NCBI RefSeq assembly: GCF_004027225.2
Contig: NC_044277.2
Location: 96,779,552 to 96,843,551 of the forward strand
Source of the DNA: Strigops habroptila
Taxonomy: Eukaryota; Chordata; Aves; Psittaciformes; Psittacidae
DNA length: 64,000 bases
Direction: 5' to 3'
The notes beneath the pieces are model-generated. The model did not search any database, was not told where the DNA came from, and worked only from the letters and a program-made list of their open reading frames with translations. The translations under genes were made by a program, and so were the position numbers. Below, piece after piece: positions 10,201-20,620 of this stretch; positions within the stretch are counted from its first letter, which is position 1, and every line of letters starts with the position of its first letter.

Positions 10201-13200
10201 AAAGCCGTTTGCTTATGCTGCAGGCCATTACTGTTGCTGGGATTGTGTGTTATGGGTGCTGTTAGGGTTACGTAGGAGTGAGGGTGGGAGTGAGAGCACT
10301 AGGACGTGGTTGGGTTCCCCTGTGCTGCTTGTGGGAGAGTGTTCATGTGTCCAGGATTGTGAGGTGCATCTGGGATACCTGGCCCTTCTAGCAGTGGTTG
10401 TGCAAGTGCTTGGAAGCTGCTTGGGTTCCCCCACTTGGCAAAGGAGATTCAAGCTCCAGGTGGTGCTCCTTCTGTGACCGGCCCTGTAACGTGGCTCTGT
10501 GCGCCTGTTCTGTCTGTGTGCAGCCTGTGCTGCTGGTTCTCTCTGTGGGTTGTGCTGGCCAAGGAGTTGTCACAGCCCTGCGTTAGGTCCTTGAGATAGT
10601 TCAGTTTGAACCTGGCCCTGGGAAACACAGTTGATCGCACGCTGCTGCTGCAAGAAAGAGGTGAGAGTGATGTAGTGTTGAACATACGCAGTCTGGGATT
10701 TGGTTCTCCACCCTAGCCTGGTTGGGCAGCAAGAAACATGATTTAAGGAGGCCTTTTCCTGTAACAGCTGCAGCCTGTTTGCCAGCAGACTGTACCAGCT
10801 CAGCAATGGTTCCAGCATCTTTGCTGAGTTTGCATGTTTCAGCCCCTTGCTATCTCCTAAGCCCTAGATGCCCATCTCTGCTGAAGCTTGCTTGTCTGCA
10901 CCATGCTCAAGGTTTGTCTGAATCTTGTGTGTGTGTGTGGCAGCCTGCTTGTTTTACTGTCTGGTTCCTTGTATTTGTGGTGCTTCACACCTGGTGTTCT
11001 TCCCAGTCACCTTGCGGCTTTCAGCCCTGCCTGTGCCCCAGGCCCTTCATCTGCTTTACTCCTGTCAACAGAACCCCCATCCTGCATGACTGAGTTGCAG
11101 GTGAGAAGCACACTTCCTGGGAACAGCCTCTGCCCCAAGGCTGCGGCTCCTTTGAGCTCCCCGTCAGCATGGCTGTGCAGTGTAAGGAGCTATCCCCAGA
11201 TCTTTGCCTTTAGCAGGCCAGTCCAAAGGCAGGGCCTTTGCAGAGAAGGGACTGGCATGAAGAGGCAGTCCCTTGAGTGGAAACCCAAGTCTCTCAAGGG
11301 GGGGATGTACATCAGGTACCCTGGGGGAAAGGGCAGGTCTGGACCCAGTGCTTTTGTGCACAGTGGCTGGATGCAGCTCCCTGACCATTCTTTCCCTGCA
11401 GGACTGTGGTCTCTGAGCTATGAGCAGGAGCTCACCACGCCGCTGCAGATCACAGCCAGCCGGGGCTACACAGACTGCCTGCGGCTCCTGCTGATCAGGG
11501 GTGCTGCCGTCAACTTTGCACCAGGGGGTAAGACTGCCCTGCATGAGGCTTGTGCAGCAGCCAGCACAGACTGTGTGCGCCTGCTGCTCAGCTTTGGTGC
11601 TGACCCTGAGGCTGTCTCCGAGAATGGCTACAAGCCCCTGCATCTCTGCAAGACCCCAGAGTCCATCGAGTGAGTTCTACTGAAGGGACACAGTGGATCT
11701 CCCACGTTGAGTCTTATCCTTTGTAGAAGGGCTCCCTGCTCATCCCTGCAGGTGGGGTGGTGGTTGCAGCAATGGCTGCTAAATGGGGTGGCCTTACTGC
11801 CTATTCCTGGACCAGCATCACTTGAAGTCCAACAGATGGCTGCAAGCTGTAGTCCGCAGCTGATGCAGCTGAATTTGGTGCTGCTGTCTTGCTACCCACC
11901 AGCAATGCAGAACTGATGGTTCACATTCTGAAGCTCAGGGCATGCACTGTGCATGCAGGCTAATGTGGGTGTGTAGGAGCAGGCTCTGGGTGTGATGACA
12001 CTGTATTACAGATCTGTGGAGAGTTAACTAGAATTAGGATGATGGTGTCTCCACTCACCAGTTAACCTTGCTTAAAACCACTGCTCCAGGGCATGAGAAG
12101 CAGGGATTTTTGGACTTCTGGGAAAAGTAAAAGCCCTGGGATGGTACAGACACAGGGGTGAGGGGAGGTAGTATAGCTGCAGAGGAGAGCCTGTCACTGA
12201 GTCATCTTGACCCACATAGGTGTGTGCAGCAGCTGCTGCAGCATGGAGCCAGCGTGAAGAGTCGGACAGAGGAGGAAGACGACACAGCACTGCATATAGC
12301 AGCACGGCATGGCCTAACAGACCACGTCCAGCTGCTTCTGCGCCATGGGGCAGAGCTGGAGGCAAGGAATGAAGAGGGGCAGACACCACTGAATGCTGCC
12401 TGTGCTCAGCCCCATCAACCCCAGGACATGGACCGCTACTACCAGGTCTGCCAGCTGCTGGTGGAGAGCGGTGCTAGCATCAATGCTGCAGATAGGGACC
12501 GTCAGCATCCACTACACCTGGCCTGCAAGAATGCCAATGCTCAAATAGCAGAGTTACTGCTGGCCCGAGGTGCAAACGTAAATGTCATGAACTACAGCGG
12601 CAACACAGCACTGCACAATATCCTGCAAGCAGCTGCCTACAAGCTAGACCACCACCCAGAGCTTGTGGTGCAAGCCCTGCTTAACTACGGTGCCATCCGC
12701 ATCTGGCCTGGCGCTCTCCTCAAGGTGAGGGGCTCACAGCCATGCCAGGAGCATGGTGGGAAAGGGAGAACATGAACATCAGAGCTCCAGGGAGAGCAAG
12801 GATATTTCTGTCACAGAAGGGCTTGTTCTGTGCCAGCCTGCTCGCTTGTCTCTTCCCAGGGGCTGTGGGAGGGGGAATTGACATTAATGGTAAGGGGTTC
12901 CCTGAAGTTTTCTCCTGGGGCATGTTCTCCTGTAGGACTCTCCTACTTCTGTCTGCTAAGCTGTGTGGACAGTACCTACTAGTTTCCATAATCACTTGCC
13001 CAGGAAAGCGTTGGGTCTTTGCCTCTTGCGGATGTTTCCTCTTTGGGGCATACCCTCCAGCTCATGCTGCCTCTGCAAAACACCAGTAAATAGAGGGTTA
13101 ATTTCCTGTCTTAATTCCTGAGCAGTGCAATAATTACCCAGCCCGGAGATCAGCAGATTGCTCTCCCCTTTGGGAAAATACAGGAAAATCAACAATTAAC

Positions 13201-15192
13201 ACTAATTAATCTCCTATTAACGCCAGATAATGAGGATCACTCGTACAGCCAGAATAGACTCTGACAGCTACTGCTGGCCTGGGCCACAGGGAGTGGGAGC
13301 CAGGAGCTGGGGGAGATCTGCCTCTGTGCAGCTATGCATGGGTGGGGTGTGCTCCAAAGGCCACATGGGTGGCATAAGATAGACAGCACCAGTGTGTTGC
13401 TTGCATTTACACAGACAAAGTACACACTAGAGATGTGTTACACAAGGCATGTGATGTCTTCCTGGGGCTCTGTGTCACAGCTACTGTGCGCAGTACTTCC
13501 TAGGACACCCATTGCACACAGCACAGATACCCGATGTCTCGGTAGCTCCATGCTAAATAGGCATAATACATCCCTGAGACCCCTGTGTAGCCCTCAACAG
13601 AGGCGTGGTATTAGTCTTGCTTAGTCTTGCTGCCCACAAAATCATTGTCAGTCCTTGCCCCAGAATGGCTCATGCTCTAACTAGAAAAATGTGAGGAAAG
13701 AAGCCCGGCGTAAAGCAGAGTGTTGGTTGATTACAAGCGAATTGCAGCAGCGAGGCAGATGAAGTTCTGCATCCCTGCCATGTATGTTAGTCCCTGCATC
13801 TGAGAAGAGGCTGTGGGGACCCAGTTGTGCTGAATGCAGCCATGCTGTGCGTGTTGGGTGTTGGCTCAGTCACCCTCTTTGCAGGAATGGTGCTCTGGCA
13901 TTTCCCACTATTGTGGGTTTGATCTCCTGGGGCAGCACAAGGGAAGGACATTAGTTCTCTACATTTACCCAGGCTATTTTTGAGCAGCTTTTAGAGGGTG
14001 AAGGTGGGACTTGCAGGACCTCGCCCAAAGGTGATGTTCATCTGCTCTCTCCCTGGCACAGGTGCTGCGGTACTGCCATACCTGCCCGCGTGCCATTGAG
14101 GTCCTGATGAACAGCTATGACCATGTGCGCGTCTCCGAGGACTGGGTGGAGGCAGTTCCGGTGGAGGTTGTACAGGTGAGGGAATGCATCCTCCCAGCTG
14201 GAGCTACTGTGGCAGGGTGCCAGAGGAGGCTTGGGACTGAGCGGGGTTTGGGGCAGGGCTGGGGCCAGGTGGAGATTTGCAAGGCACAGGATTGGTGCTG
14301 TTGGGGGATAGGGAGGATGCACCACAGAGTCATAGAATCAACTAGGTTGTAAAAGACCTTCAACATCATCAAGTCCAACCGTTACCCCAGGACTGCCAAG
14401 ACCACCACTAAACCATGTCACTGGGGGCCTCGTCCACATGGTTTTTGAACACTTCCAGGGATGGTGATTCCACCACTTCCCTGGGCAGCCTGTTCCAATG
14501 CTTGACTACCCTTTTGGTGAAGAAACATTTCCTAATATCCAGTCTAACCCTCCCCTGGTGAAACGTGAGGGTGTTACCTCTTGTCCTATCACTAGTTACT
14601 TTGGAGAAGAGACCAGCCACCTCCTTGCTCCATCCTCTTTTCAAGTAGTTGTAGAGAGCAATAAGGTCCCCCCGAGCCTTCTCTTCTCCAGACTAAACAC
14701 CCCCAGTTCCCTCAGCCGTTCCTGATAAGCCTTGTGCTCTAGACCCTTCACCAGCTTCCTTGTCCTTCTCTGGACACGCTCCAGCACCTCGATATCTCTC
14801 TTGTAAGGAGGAGCCCAGAACTGAACACAGTATTTGAGGTGCGGCCCCACCAGTGCTGAGAACAGGAGGATTATTACTTCCCTAATCCTGCTGGCCACAT
14901 TATTTCACCATAGTGACTAAGGTAAAGGGATGTCTGGTTCAACCTCTGCTGCCAGGGTGGTATCTTTAGCTTTATCTGCCTGTGGTCCTCTTTTCTTTCT
15001 CTGTAGAAATATCCACGTTTCTACCAGTCACTCTTCTCCCTGGAGCAAAGACCTCGCTCCTTGCAGCATCTGGCTCGCTACACGCTCAGGACCTTCCTGG
15101 AGGGCCGGTTGCTTCTGGTCCTGTCCCAGCTGCACCTGCCAAGTGCCTTGCACCGTTTCCTGCTGCTCAGCTTCGAGGATGTTCTCTACTGA
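6902..15192 (+). CDS. ASB10: ASB10, isoform with upstream first exon (exon 1a)
   Basis: This is the alternative transcript model joining 6902-7211, 11402-11669, 12220-12724, 14062-14175 and 15007-15192. It gives 461 codons (460 residues plus stop), and all junction phases agree. From the second exon on, the protein is identical to the other isoform: ankyrin repeats followed by a SOCS box. The first exon supplies a different N-terminus. This includes a helical ankyrin-like segment ([14 protein letters not shown]) and an acidic stretch leading into [14 protein letters not shown]. From memory, that arrangement resembles the N-terminus of the paralogue ASB18 more than the usual ASB10 start. The start is uncertain: an in-frame ATG at 6830 would add 24 residues. 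A strong acceptor ending at 6924 also allows exon 1a to be an internal exon, with the start further upstream. Confidence 0.6.
7212..9928 (+). other. ASB10 intron between exons 1a and 1b
   Basis: No coding sequence is recognised. If exon 1b is a true first exon, its promoter must lie near the right end, where GC content rises after about 9560. Confidence 0.5.
9929..10151 (+). CDS. ASB10: ASB10 exon 1b (canonical first coding exon)
   Basis: The exon reads from an ATG in [10 protein letters not shown] to the donor CTGA|GTATGA in phase 1. Joining to 11402 gives the residues FNIRWLRLWSLSYE, which matches the exon junction I recall for mammalian ASB10 (FNIRALRLWSLTYE). Confidence 0.85.
9929..15192 (+). 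CDS. ASB10: ASB10, ankyrin repeat and SOCS box protein 10 (canonical isoform)
   Basis: ASB proteins are substrate receptors of Elongin B/C-Cullin5-RBX2 ubiquitin ligases. The ankyrin repeats bind the target and the SOCS box docks the ligase. Exons 9929-10151, 11402-11669, 12220-12724, 14062-14175 and 15007-15192 join in phase to 432 codons (431 residues plus stop), somewhat shorter than the human protein of about 450-467 residues. Residues about 25-75 ([25 protein letters not shown]) match the mammalian ASB10 N-terminus. About seven ankyrin repeats follow at residues 87-345, with [47 protein letters not shown] and TALHNIL as repeat cores. The SOCS box occupies about residues 383-431 and ends FEDVLY. 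The chosen ATG is the one nearest the conserved part; an in-frame ATG at 9764 would add 55 low-complexity residues. ASB18 is the main alternative, but exon 1b and the GBX1 linkage favour ASB10. Confidence 0.88.
10152..11401 (+). other. ASB10 intron 1
   Basis: The intron runs from donor GTATGA to acceptor CCCTGCAG. The long open frame 10888-11673 that reads through its right half is an extension of exon 2, not coding. No repeats or other elements are seen. Confidence 0.7.
11402..11669 (+). CDS. ASB10: ASB10 exon 2
   Basis: The acceptor is TTTCCCTGCAG and the donor is CGA|GTGAGT. The exon starts with two bases of a split codon and ends with two. It encodes [14 protein letters not shown] and the first two and a half ankyrin repeats ([40 protein letters not shown]). 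Confidence 0.93.
12220..12724 (+). CDS. ASB10: ASB10 exon 3
   Basis: The acceptor is GACCCACATAG and the donor is CTCAAG|GTGAGG. The exon carries the rest of the third ankyrin repeat and about four more ([54 protein letters not shown]). It ends with [19 protein letters not shown], a sequence characteristic of the ASB10/ASB18 pair. Confidence 0.94.
12725..14061 (+). other. ASB10 intron 3
   Basis: Besides the conserved-element candidate at 13085-13235, nothing specific is visible. Confidence 0.7.
13085..13235. promoter_or_regulatory. Candidate conserved element in ASB10 intron 3
   Basis: A compact AT-rich block carries many homeodomain cores: GCAATAATTACC, CAACAATTAACACTAATTAAT and CTATTAACGCC. 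It sits in a GC-balanced intron. The sequence style is that of developmental enhancers near homeobox genes, so it may serve GBX1, whose start is 13 kb downstream. This is an inference from motif density. Confidence 0.35.
14062..14175 (+). CDS. ASB10: ASB10 exon 4
   Basis: This 38-codon, phase-0 exon lies between the acceptor CCCTGGCACAG and the donor GTACAG|GTGAGG. It encodes [19 protein letters not shown] and the linker between the ankyrin domain and the SOCS box. Confidence 0.92.
14322..14905 (-). mobile_element. CR1 non-LTR retrotransposon fragment
   Basis: The element lies in ASB10 intron 4 in minus orientation, with its 3' tip at about 14322 (AGAGTCATAGAATCA) and its truncated 5' side near 14905. 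The minus strand encodes the end of the CR1 reverse-transcriptase ORF in two frames: 14898-14641 ([20 protein letters not shown]) and 14644-14408 ([20 protein letters not shown]). The change of frame at about 14642 shows that the copy is dead. Confidence 0.9.
15007..15192 (+). CDS. ASB10: ASB10 exon 5, SOCS box and stop
   Basis: The acceptor is CTTTCTCTGTAG. The exon encodes [19 protein letters not shown] followed by the SOCS box and the stop TGA at 15190-15192. The Elongin-C (BC) box reads [11 protein letters not shown], with Ala where many SOCS boxes have Cys. The Cullin-box position reads LHLP where LPLP is usual. The ending [10 protein letters not shown] corresponds to the ASB10/ASB18 terminus. 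Confidence 0.93.
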   Translation, partial: KYPRFYQSLFSLEQRPRSLQHLARYTLRTFLEGRLLLVLSQLHLPSALHRFLLLSFEDVLY

Positions 15193-15645
15193 GGGCTGCA
15201 GTTCCAGTCCTACTGTGCCTTTCCGTGCAGATGTTCCATCCCTGCGGTGCAGTCTGTGCCTTCCCTGCTAACCCCTTCCCCTTGCACACCTCCTGCCAGG
15301 CCATGTCAGCCCCCCAGGCCAAACTTGTTGCTGTGTTCTTGTCCAGGCAGCCTCGTGTTCTGCCTCATGCACCTATTTTGGAGCACTCTGTTTACCCATA
15401 CTAATCAGGACAAACTCCAGACTCAGTAAGAAAAGCAAGATATGGGGATTAGGGTGTTTTGAGGGACAAGGAGCAAATACACTGCATTGATCACAGTTTT
15501 AGTCATAGGATATTGGTCTCCCTATCTCAAGCCTACAAACCCTACCCTGAATGATGCAGCTCTATGCCCTGGGCATTTATTAAGGTCCTGTCTTTAGTCA
15601 AGTTGTTTACAGTTTGTACCCAAAGTTGTTTGGAATAAACCCTAG
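15193..15645 (+). other. ASB10: ASB10 3' UTR
   Basis: The sequence after the stop carries no ORF of interest. It includes a polyadenylation hexamer AATAAA at 15634-15639; a second AATAAA lies at about 15821. The nearer one is the likely transcript end. Confidence 0.55.
15634..15639 (+). terminator. Putative ASB10 polyadenylation signal
   Basis: AATAAA lies about 440 bp after the ASB10 stop codon, with TTG/TCTTG-rich sequence shortly downstream. Confidence 0.45.
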
Positions 15646-17154
15646 TCTTGCTCTATACCTACCAGAGTACGACTTCTGCCTTGCCTTGAAGGCTGTCCTG
15701 TCAGAGCTTATCCATGTGACATGCCACACGTAGTGGCATGTGCACTCTCAGACCCACACATCCATCTGCTTACCAGAAGACAGAGAGAAATGTGTGGAGA
15801 GTGTGGGGCTGAGGCCTCCCAAATAAACACTTCGTATGGAGGTACAACGTCTGTGTTCGCCTGGCTTTAAAGCTCGGGGCAGGACAGCAGTGTTTGTGCC
15901 AGCACTGGGGACTTTGATGTGGGGCAAGGAGGAAGCGTGCCCTGACAATGCTGGAACCATGGGCCCAAAGCAGCCAGCATCTGCCAGGGCACAGTGCAAG
16001 TCCACACACTGCTGCCTGGGCTGCACCACACTCTAGACAAGGTAAAGGGTAGTGTTTATTCCTATCATTTCAAGAAACAGTTGTAAAGAAATCAAAGCAC
16101 TAACCATCTTTAAAGATTTGCTGTAAGCTAACTCCATTCCTGCACCTGACTCAAGTTGTGCCTGAATTGTGGCTGGCTGGCAGAAGGTACATGAGGGCAG
16201 CGCTGCACGTTGTTCCTCTGTTAATTTTTAGCCAGATCATGTCTGTGAGTGGAGGAGGAGGAGAAAACAGGGGGGTCTGTCCCTTTTGGGTGGCGGCATG
16301 GTCTAGGATTGCTTTAGTCTGAATAGATATCCTTGGTTTCAAGGCAGTCTGTGGAGCAGTACATGTGGGGCTGGTTTACCATTCTTCCCTCTTTCCATCA
16401 CTGTCCATATACCTACAAACACTTATGTTTAGTAAACGAGTACTCAGCCATAAAGATAATATTGCCTTAAGGACAGGGAAGGATTTAATCTAATGGTTTG
16501 CTTTATTTTGTAATTGTTTCTTGTAGTTGTTAGACTTAGAGCCACACCTCAGGTCTTGCTGATTCCTTTTGCTAGCTCTGAAGCCTGCTCTGCGTTTGGA
16601 TGCTGAAGGCAGCTCAGGTTGGAAGAGGTGAACCTACCATGTTTAGTTTCTGCATACACCGGCGCACACGATGCCACTGCACGCATGGGCAGGCCAACTC
16701 CTGGCACTGCCAGTGCCTCTTTAGACAAAGGTATCTCGGTACAGATGGGCACCTATTGCAGTGAAGTACCTGTGCTGGGACTGCAGATGAGTTTGCAGGG
16801 TTCCTTTCAAGCTACCAGGTTTGCGGGCAGGGGATCCCAGCATCAGTGGGAGGGCTGAGGTCAGGTAGGTGGCTGAGAGGGGCAAGCCATCCCTGGGCAC
16901 ACATTTTCATAGACGAGATTTCATCTGTGTTCCCAGTGAACTTAAAAGGGCGTGATTTCATTGGTGCAAGGATACCACTGAGGAACCATTTTCAAGGAAT
17001 GTGAGGCTAGTAGGAAAAGGGGAGTACCTTTTACAGTTTGACTGATTTGACTGGGGGACAAAAAACAAAACGAACAAAAAAAACTCATCAGAAAAGCTTT
17101 TGGGCGCTTAAGCCCTTTTTCAGAACTGAAACAATCAGAAAAGTTCAAGCTAAG

Positions 17155-17225
17155 TGCAGGCTGAGAACAAATTCTCTGAGTTTAACTCAGTTATGCTAAT
17201 CGATTAGCAATTGATTTTAAAAACA
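17155..17225. promoter_or_regulatory. Homeodomain-site palindrome and AT-rich block
   Basis: A 16-bp perfect palindrome, TGCTAATCGATTAGCA, occupies 17194-17209. It consists of two head-to-head TAAT cores around CGAT, followed by CAATTGATTTTAAA. Paired TAAT palindromes of this kind are bound by homeodomain dimers. Regulatory use is inferred. Confidence 0.35.
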
Positions 17226-18514
17226 TCTACAAGAACAGAATTAGAAAGGTTTGATGTTCCAGAGCACATTTTGGCAATATAACAAGCTGTGCTACTTTTT
17301 CTCAGGCTCCTAAAAGGGAAATTTCTAATGCAGCATTGAATGTACTTGCTGGGACAGGAGTGTTATGCAAGGGAAATTTAGCTGTCCTGAGTGTGAGGGC
17401 TGTGGTCTCGATCAAGGACAGCAAGCATGTGAAGTTAGCACAGGGCCATGTGGTTCTGAAGTATTTTACCACAGGCAGCTGCTGATCGCTGCTGTGTCCC
17501 AGGTTCACTGGGGATGTCTCTTGGTCATGTGCTGCTGTTCCTGCTTCAGCATCCACTTGGGGTTTTTGGCACAGCAGTCAGCAAGAGACACCTTCATGAC
17601 TGGCTGAAGTAAATGCGAGTCCACTGCCACGTTCCCAGTGCAGCTGTCCAAGTGATGTGCTCTGGGAAAAAACGAACTCATCCCATGTCTATATAGAAGT
17701 TTCTGATCCGCTCTGTGCAGTCAAAGCGCTGCCTATTCCTAGCATCTCTGCTCTTTGCTTGAAAGATCAACTGCATCAGAGTCTACCTGTAGGCTTCCCA
17801 GTCAAATATCTGCTTGACTCTTACTTAATCTTTTAAAGCTCCTCAGTAAAGAGTATGATATGCCATAAGGGGTGGACTAGTAGACCACAATGGTACTTAT
17901 AGAAGGGTACAAGGACAAAGCAAGTATAGAAAAGCTCTTCCCTAGGATGTCCATCCCCACCCCTGAGCTCTGTAAATTGCAGTTCAGGTAGTTTTGAGTC
18001 AAGAGGGCATCTTTGTTATAAAGAGATTTTTTTTTTTCCTTCCATAAATTTGACCAGTCACTTTTTGGACCCACATATGTTTGAGCAGTTCGTTCAAATC
18101 TGTTAATACTGATCACACTCACTGTAGCATGCAGCTCATTTTTCTTATTAGAATGTCATATCTAATGACATTACAGGACTCTAAACATGCCATATCTATC
18201 TAGTTAGCTCTATCAAACTTGTAGGCTTACAAAAAAAATAAATCAACCCACAACATTATTTGAAAGTACCTCTTTCAAATGACATTATTTGGGTTCTAGC
18301 TTTTACTAATTTTCCCAGGACATCCTTTGGCTGTTTTTGTCGGCTTGTCTGTGATTGCTTGGGATGTCTGTTGAACTAACTGCGCTGTAGTTTCTTGGAT
18401 ATCTGTGTGAACACCTGTAGATACTGACAAGACATTGGGGTTTGTTTTTTTCCCCGAATTATCTTAAGTTCCCCAGTGTGCCATGATTTGTTATAAAGAA
18501 AAAAAATCAATGGT

Positions 18515-18640
18515 TCAGTGAACTCATTAGCCAATTAAATACTCTTGGCTGTAAGTTATCCTCCTGCAGATTATAATAATTGTTACTTAAACAGTTTTTC
18601 TTTAGCATCTTCCTTAATTACTGATGGAATAGTATTTTGT
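18515..18640. promoter_or_regulatory. AT-rich candidate element
   Basis: The block is dense in TAAT/ATTA cores (CATTAGCCAATTAAATAC, TTATAATAATTGTTAC, CCTTAATTACTGATGG) in otherwise ordinary spacer. Conservation is not tested here. Confidence 0.25.
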
Positions 18641-19134
18641 TAGTACTGTAAAATACGAGTATTATCCATTGTTGCTTCAAATACAGAGCAGAAACATTTA
18701 TAGAGTTCTTGGGTTTCATTCCGCAGAATGTCTGTTTCCTCACAGAAACCTGGGGCAGGTGCCCAGCAACTGCAGTTCTTTGGATTCTCTGCTGCTGGGG
18801 CATCTGTGGTTGGACACAGCACGGTTGATCCTTGGAGTCCTGTGTGCAGTTGTAGGCACCTGTTCTTCAGTCCCGGATTTACAGGGCAGGAAGGATTGAC
18901 AGCACTCTTCCATTGAAGCACTGTGGGCACGTGAGCTAAACACATGCTCCATGGCCATGCTGACATCCATGGCTGGTCCTCAGCTGTGCCTTCCTAAGGT
19001 TTCTGAGGGGCCAGCTGCAGGGTTTGTTCAGTGCTGCCAGTTCTTCTGAGTGGCACTTAGAGGTAAAACTAGATCCAGTGGCTGGAAATTGAAGCTGGGA
19101 AAACACATATTAGAAATGAGACACATTTTTAATA

Positions 19135-19190
19135 GAAAGGGTAATTAATCTACTAGTTAATTGCATCTTAGAATAGCTTATCACGGTGGA
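19135..19190. promoter_or_regulatory. Short TAAT-rich candidate element
   Basis: It contains GGTAATTAATC and TAGTTAATTGC within 45 bp. The density of homeodomain cores is the only evidence. Confidence 0.2.
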
Positions 19191-20459
19191 TGTAGATTTC
19201 TCATCTCTGGCTTTTTTAAAAATCACTGGAAGATCTGCCCTATCCCAAACCAGAATTTATCCTGCATGGTGCTCAGCCCAAGTCCCAGGGAAATCAGTCT
19301 GCTTAATTACAGATCTATGATCCATAGTCCTGTCACTCTTCCACACTGGTCTAACACTGGCCTCTGTCACCGCTGGGACTGTATTTGGCCCCAGGGTAAT
19401 GAAACAGTTTCATGTTTCCCTTGATAGCGCTGCTCACTTCACTGATACTTCACTGATGTCTGTAACTTCCCTTATTTCCCTTCATTTTGTAACTACTGGT
19501 TTGTACTGGCTCTATTGGCTTCCTTGCTCTGAATTTGCTGCCTGGACTGGTTTCTGAAAAAGACATTCTGAAATAAACAGTGATGCTAGTTTATAATTTT
19601 ATTTAAATATTTGCTCTTATTCAATTCCTCTCACAAGCTTTAGGTTTGAAATTTCAGCCATTTGGAAGCACTGAGCAATTTCACCCTGCGACTGGGCAGT
19701 GTTTGTGGATTGCCAAAGGACATCAGGGCTGGATGTGACACACAAAGGCAAACTCCTTTCGCTAGTTCACCAGCACATGAGGATGATCCACCTGATGAGA
19801 GACCCCAAGGGTCTCTGACTCACAGCAGTCAGAGCCTCAGTGTTTGCCCCAGTCTGCAACCCCATACAGCAACACCGCCTCTCTTTGAGTAGCCCCATGC
19901 AGAGCTCTGCTGGACCGACTCCAGGGGCTGGTTTGGCCCTACAGCAGTTCTCCTGGTGCCGAGTGCTTCTGGTATCTCACCATTAGAAGCATGACTCCAA
20001 ATACGTCCTGCACATCTGTTTCCATCTAGATGCTCTGCAGCAGATGCAGATGCTCCTGGGGTACCATGCTCTGCAGGTGAAATGTGGGGGAGCACACCCC
20101 TGTTGTATAAAGATGCTCTCTGGGGCCTGTCAGCCCTGCTCTGTTCCTCCAGCTCATCACCAGATGTCAGCAATGCTGCTCACATCCACTCTGTCCCATC
20201 CACCTCATTGCTCCTGGCTGCAAGGCTGTCCCTCGGGCTTCTGGGCCACGTGGGCTTGGTCCAAATGCAAGCACATGTTTGATAGTAGCCTGTGACTTCT
20301 TAAATTTGCTCCTATGCCTGGCCAGCCTTACTCTGATTCCTGAAAAATACTGCAGGAAATAACTGAACAATTTGTAACTGCCTGGATACATGCAGAGTTG
20401 GTAAGACCAATTCTATGTCCTTCTGTCAAAGGGCCTGTGGGAAATGAACAGAAAGAGCA

Positions 20460-20620
20460 GATGTTATGTGTCTTAAGTATCTTAATTTCATGCTCTTTCA
20501 CATAAGATTCTCAAAATTAAATTAAGACAATATAGAGTGAACTATTATTAAGTGAGAGCAGGATTAATCAGAAAACCCTACTCGGAGTCAGTTATCAGTA
20601 GTCATATTGCAGTGACACAT
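20460..20620. promoter_or_regulatory. AT-rich candidate element
   Basis: Clustered cores such as CTTAATTTCATG, CAAAATTAAATTAAG, CTATTATTAAG and GGATTAATCAG (an OTX-type GGATTA) lie in 160 bp without an open frame. Confidence 0.25.

Noticed and set aside
10888-11673. 261-codon plus-strand frame ending in ASB10 exon 2
   Set aside because: Only the part after the acceptor at 11401 matches ASB10. The rest is read-through of intron.
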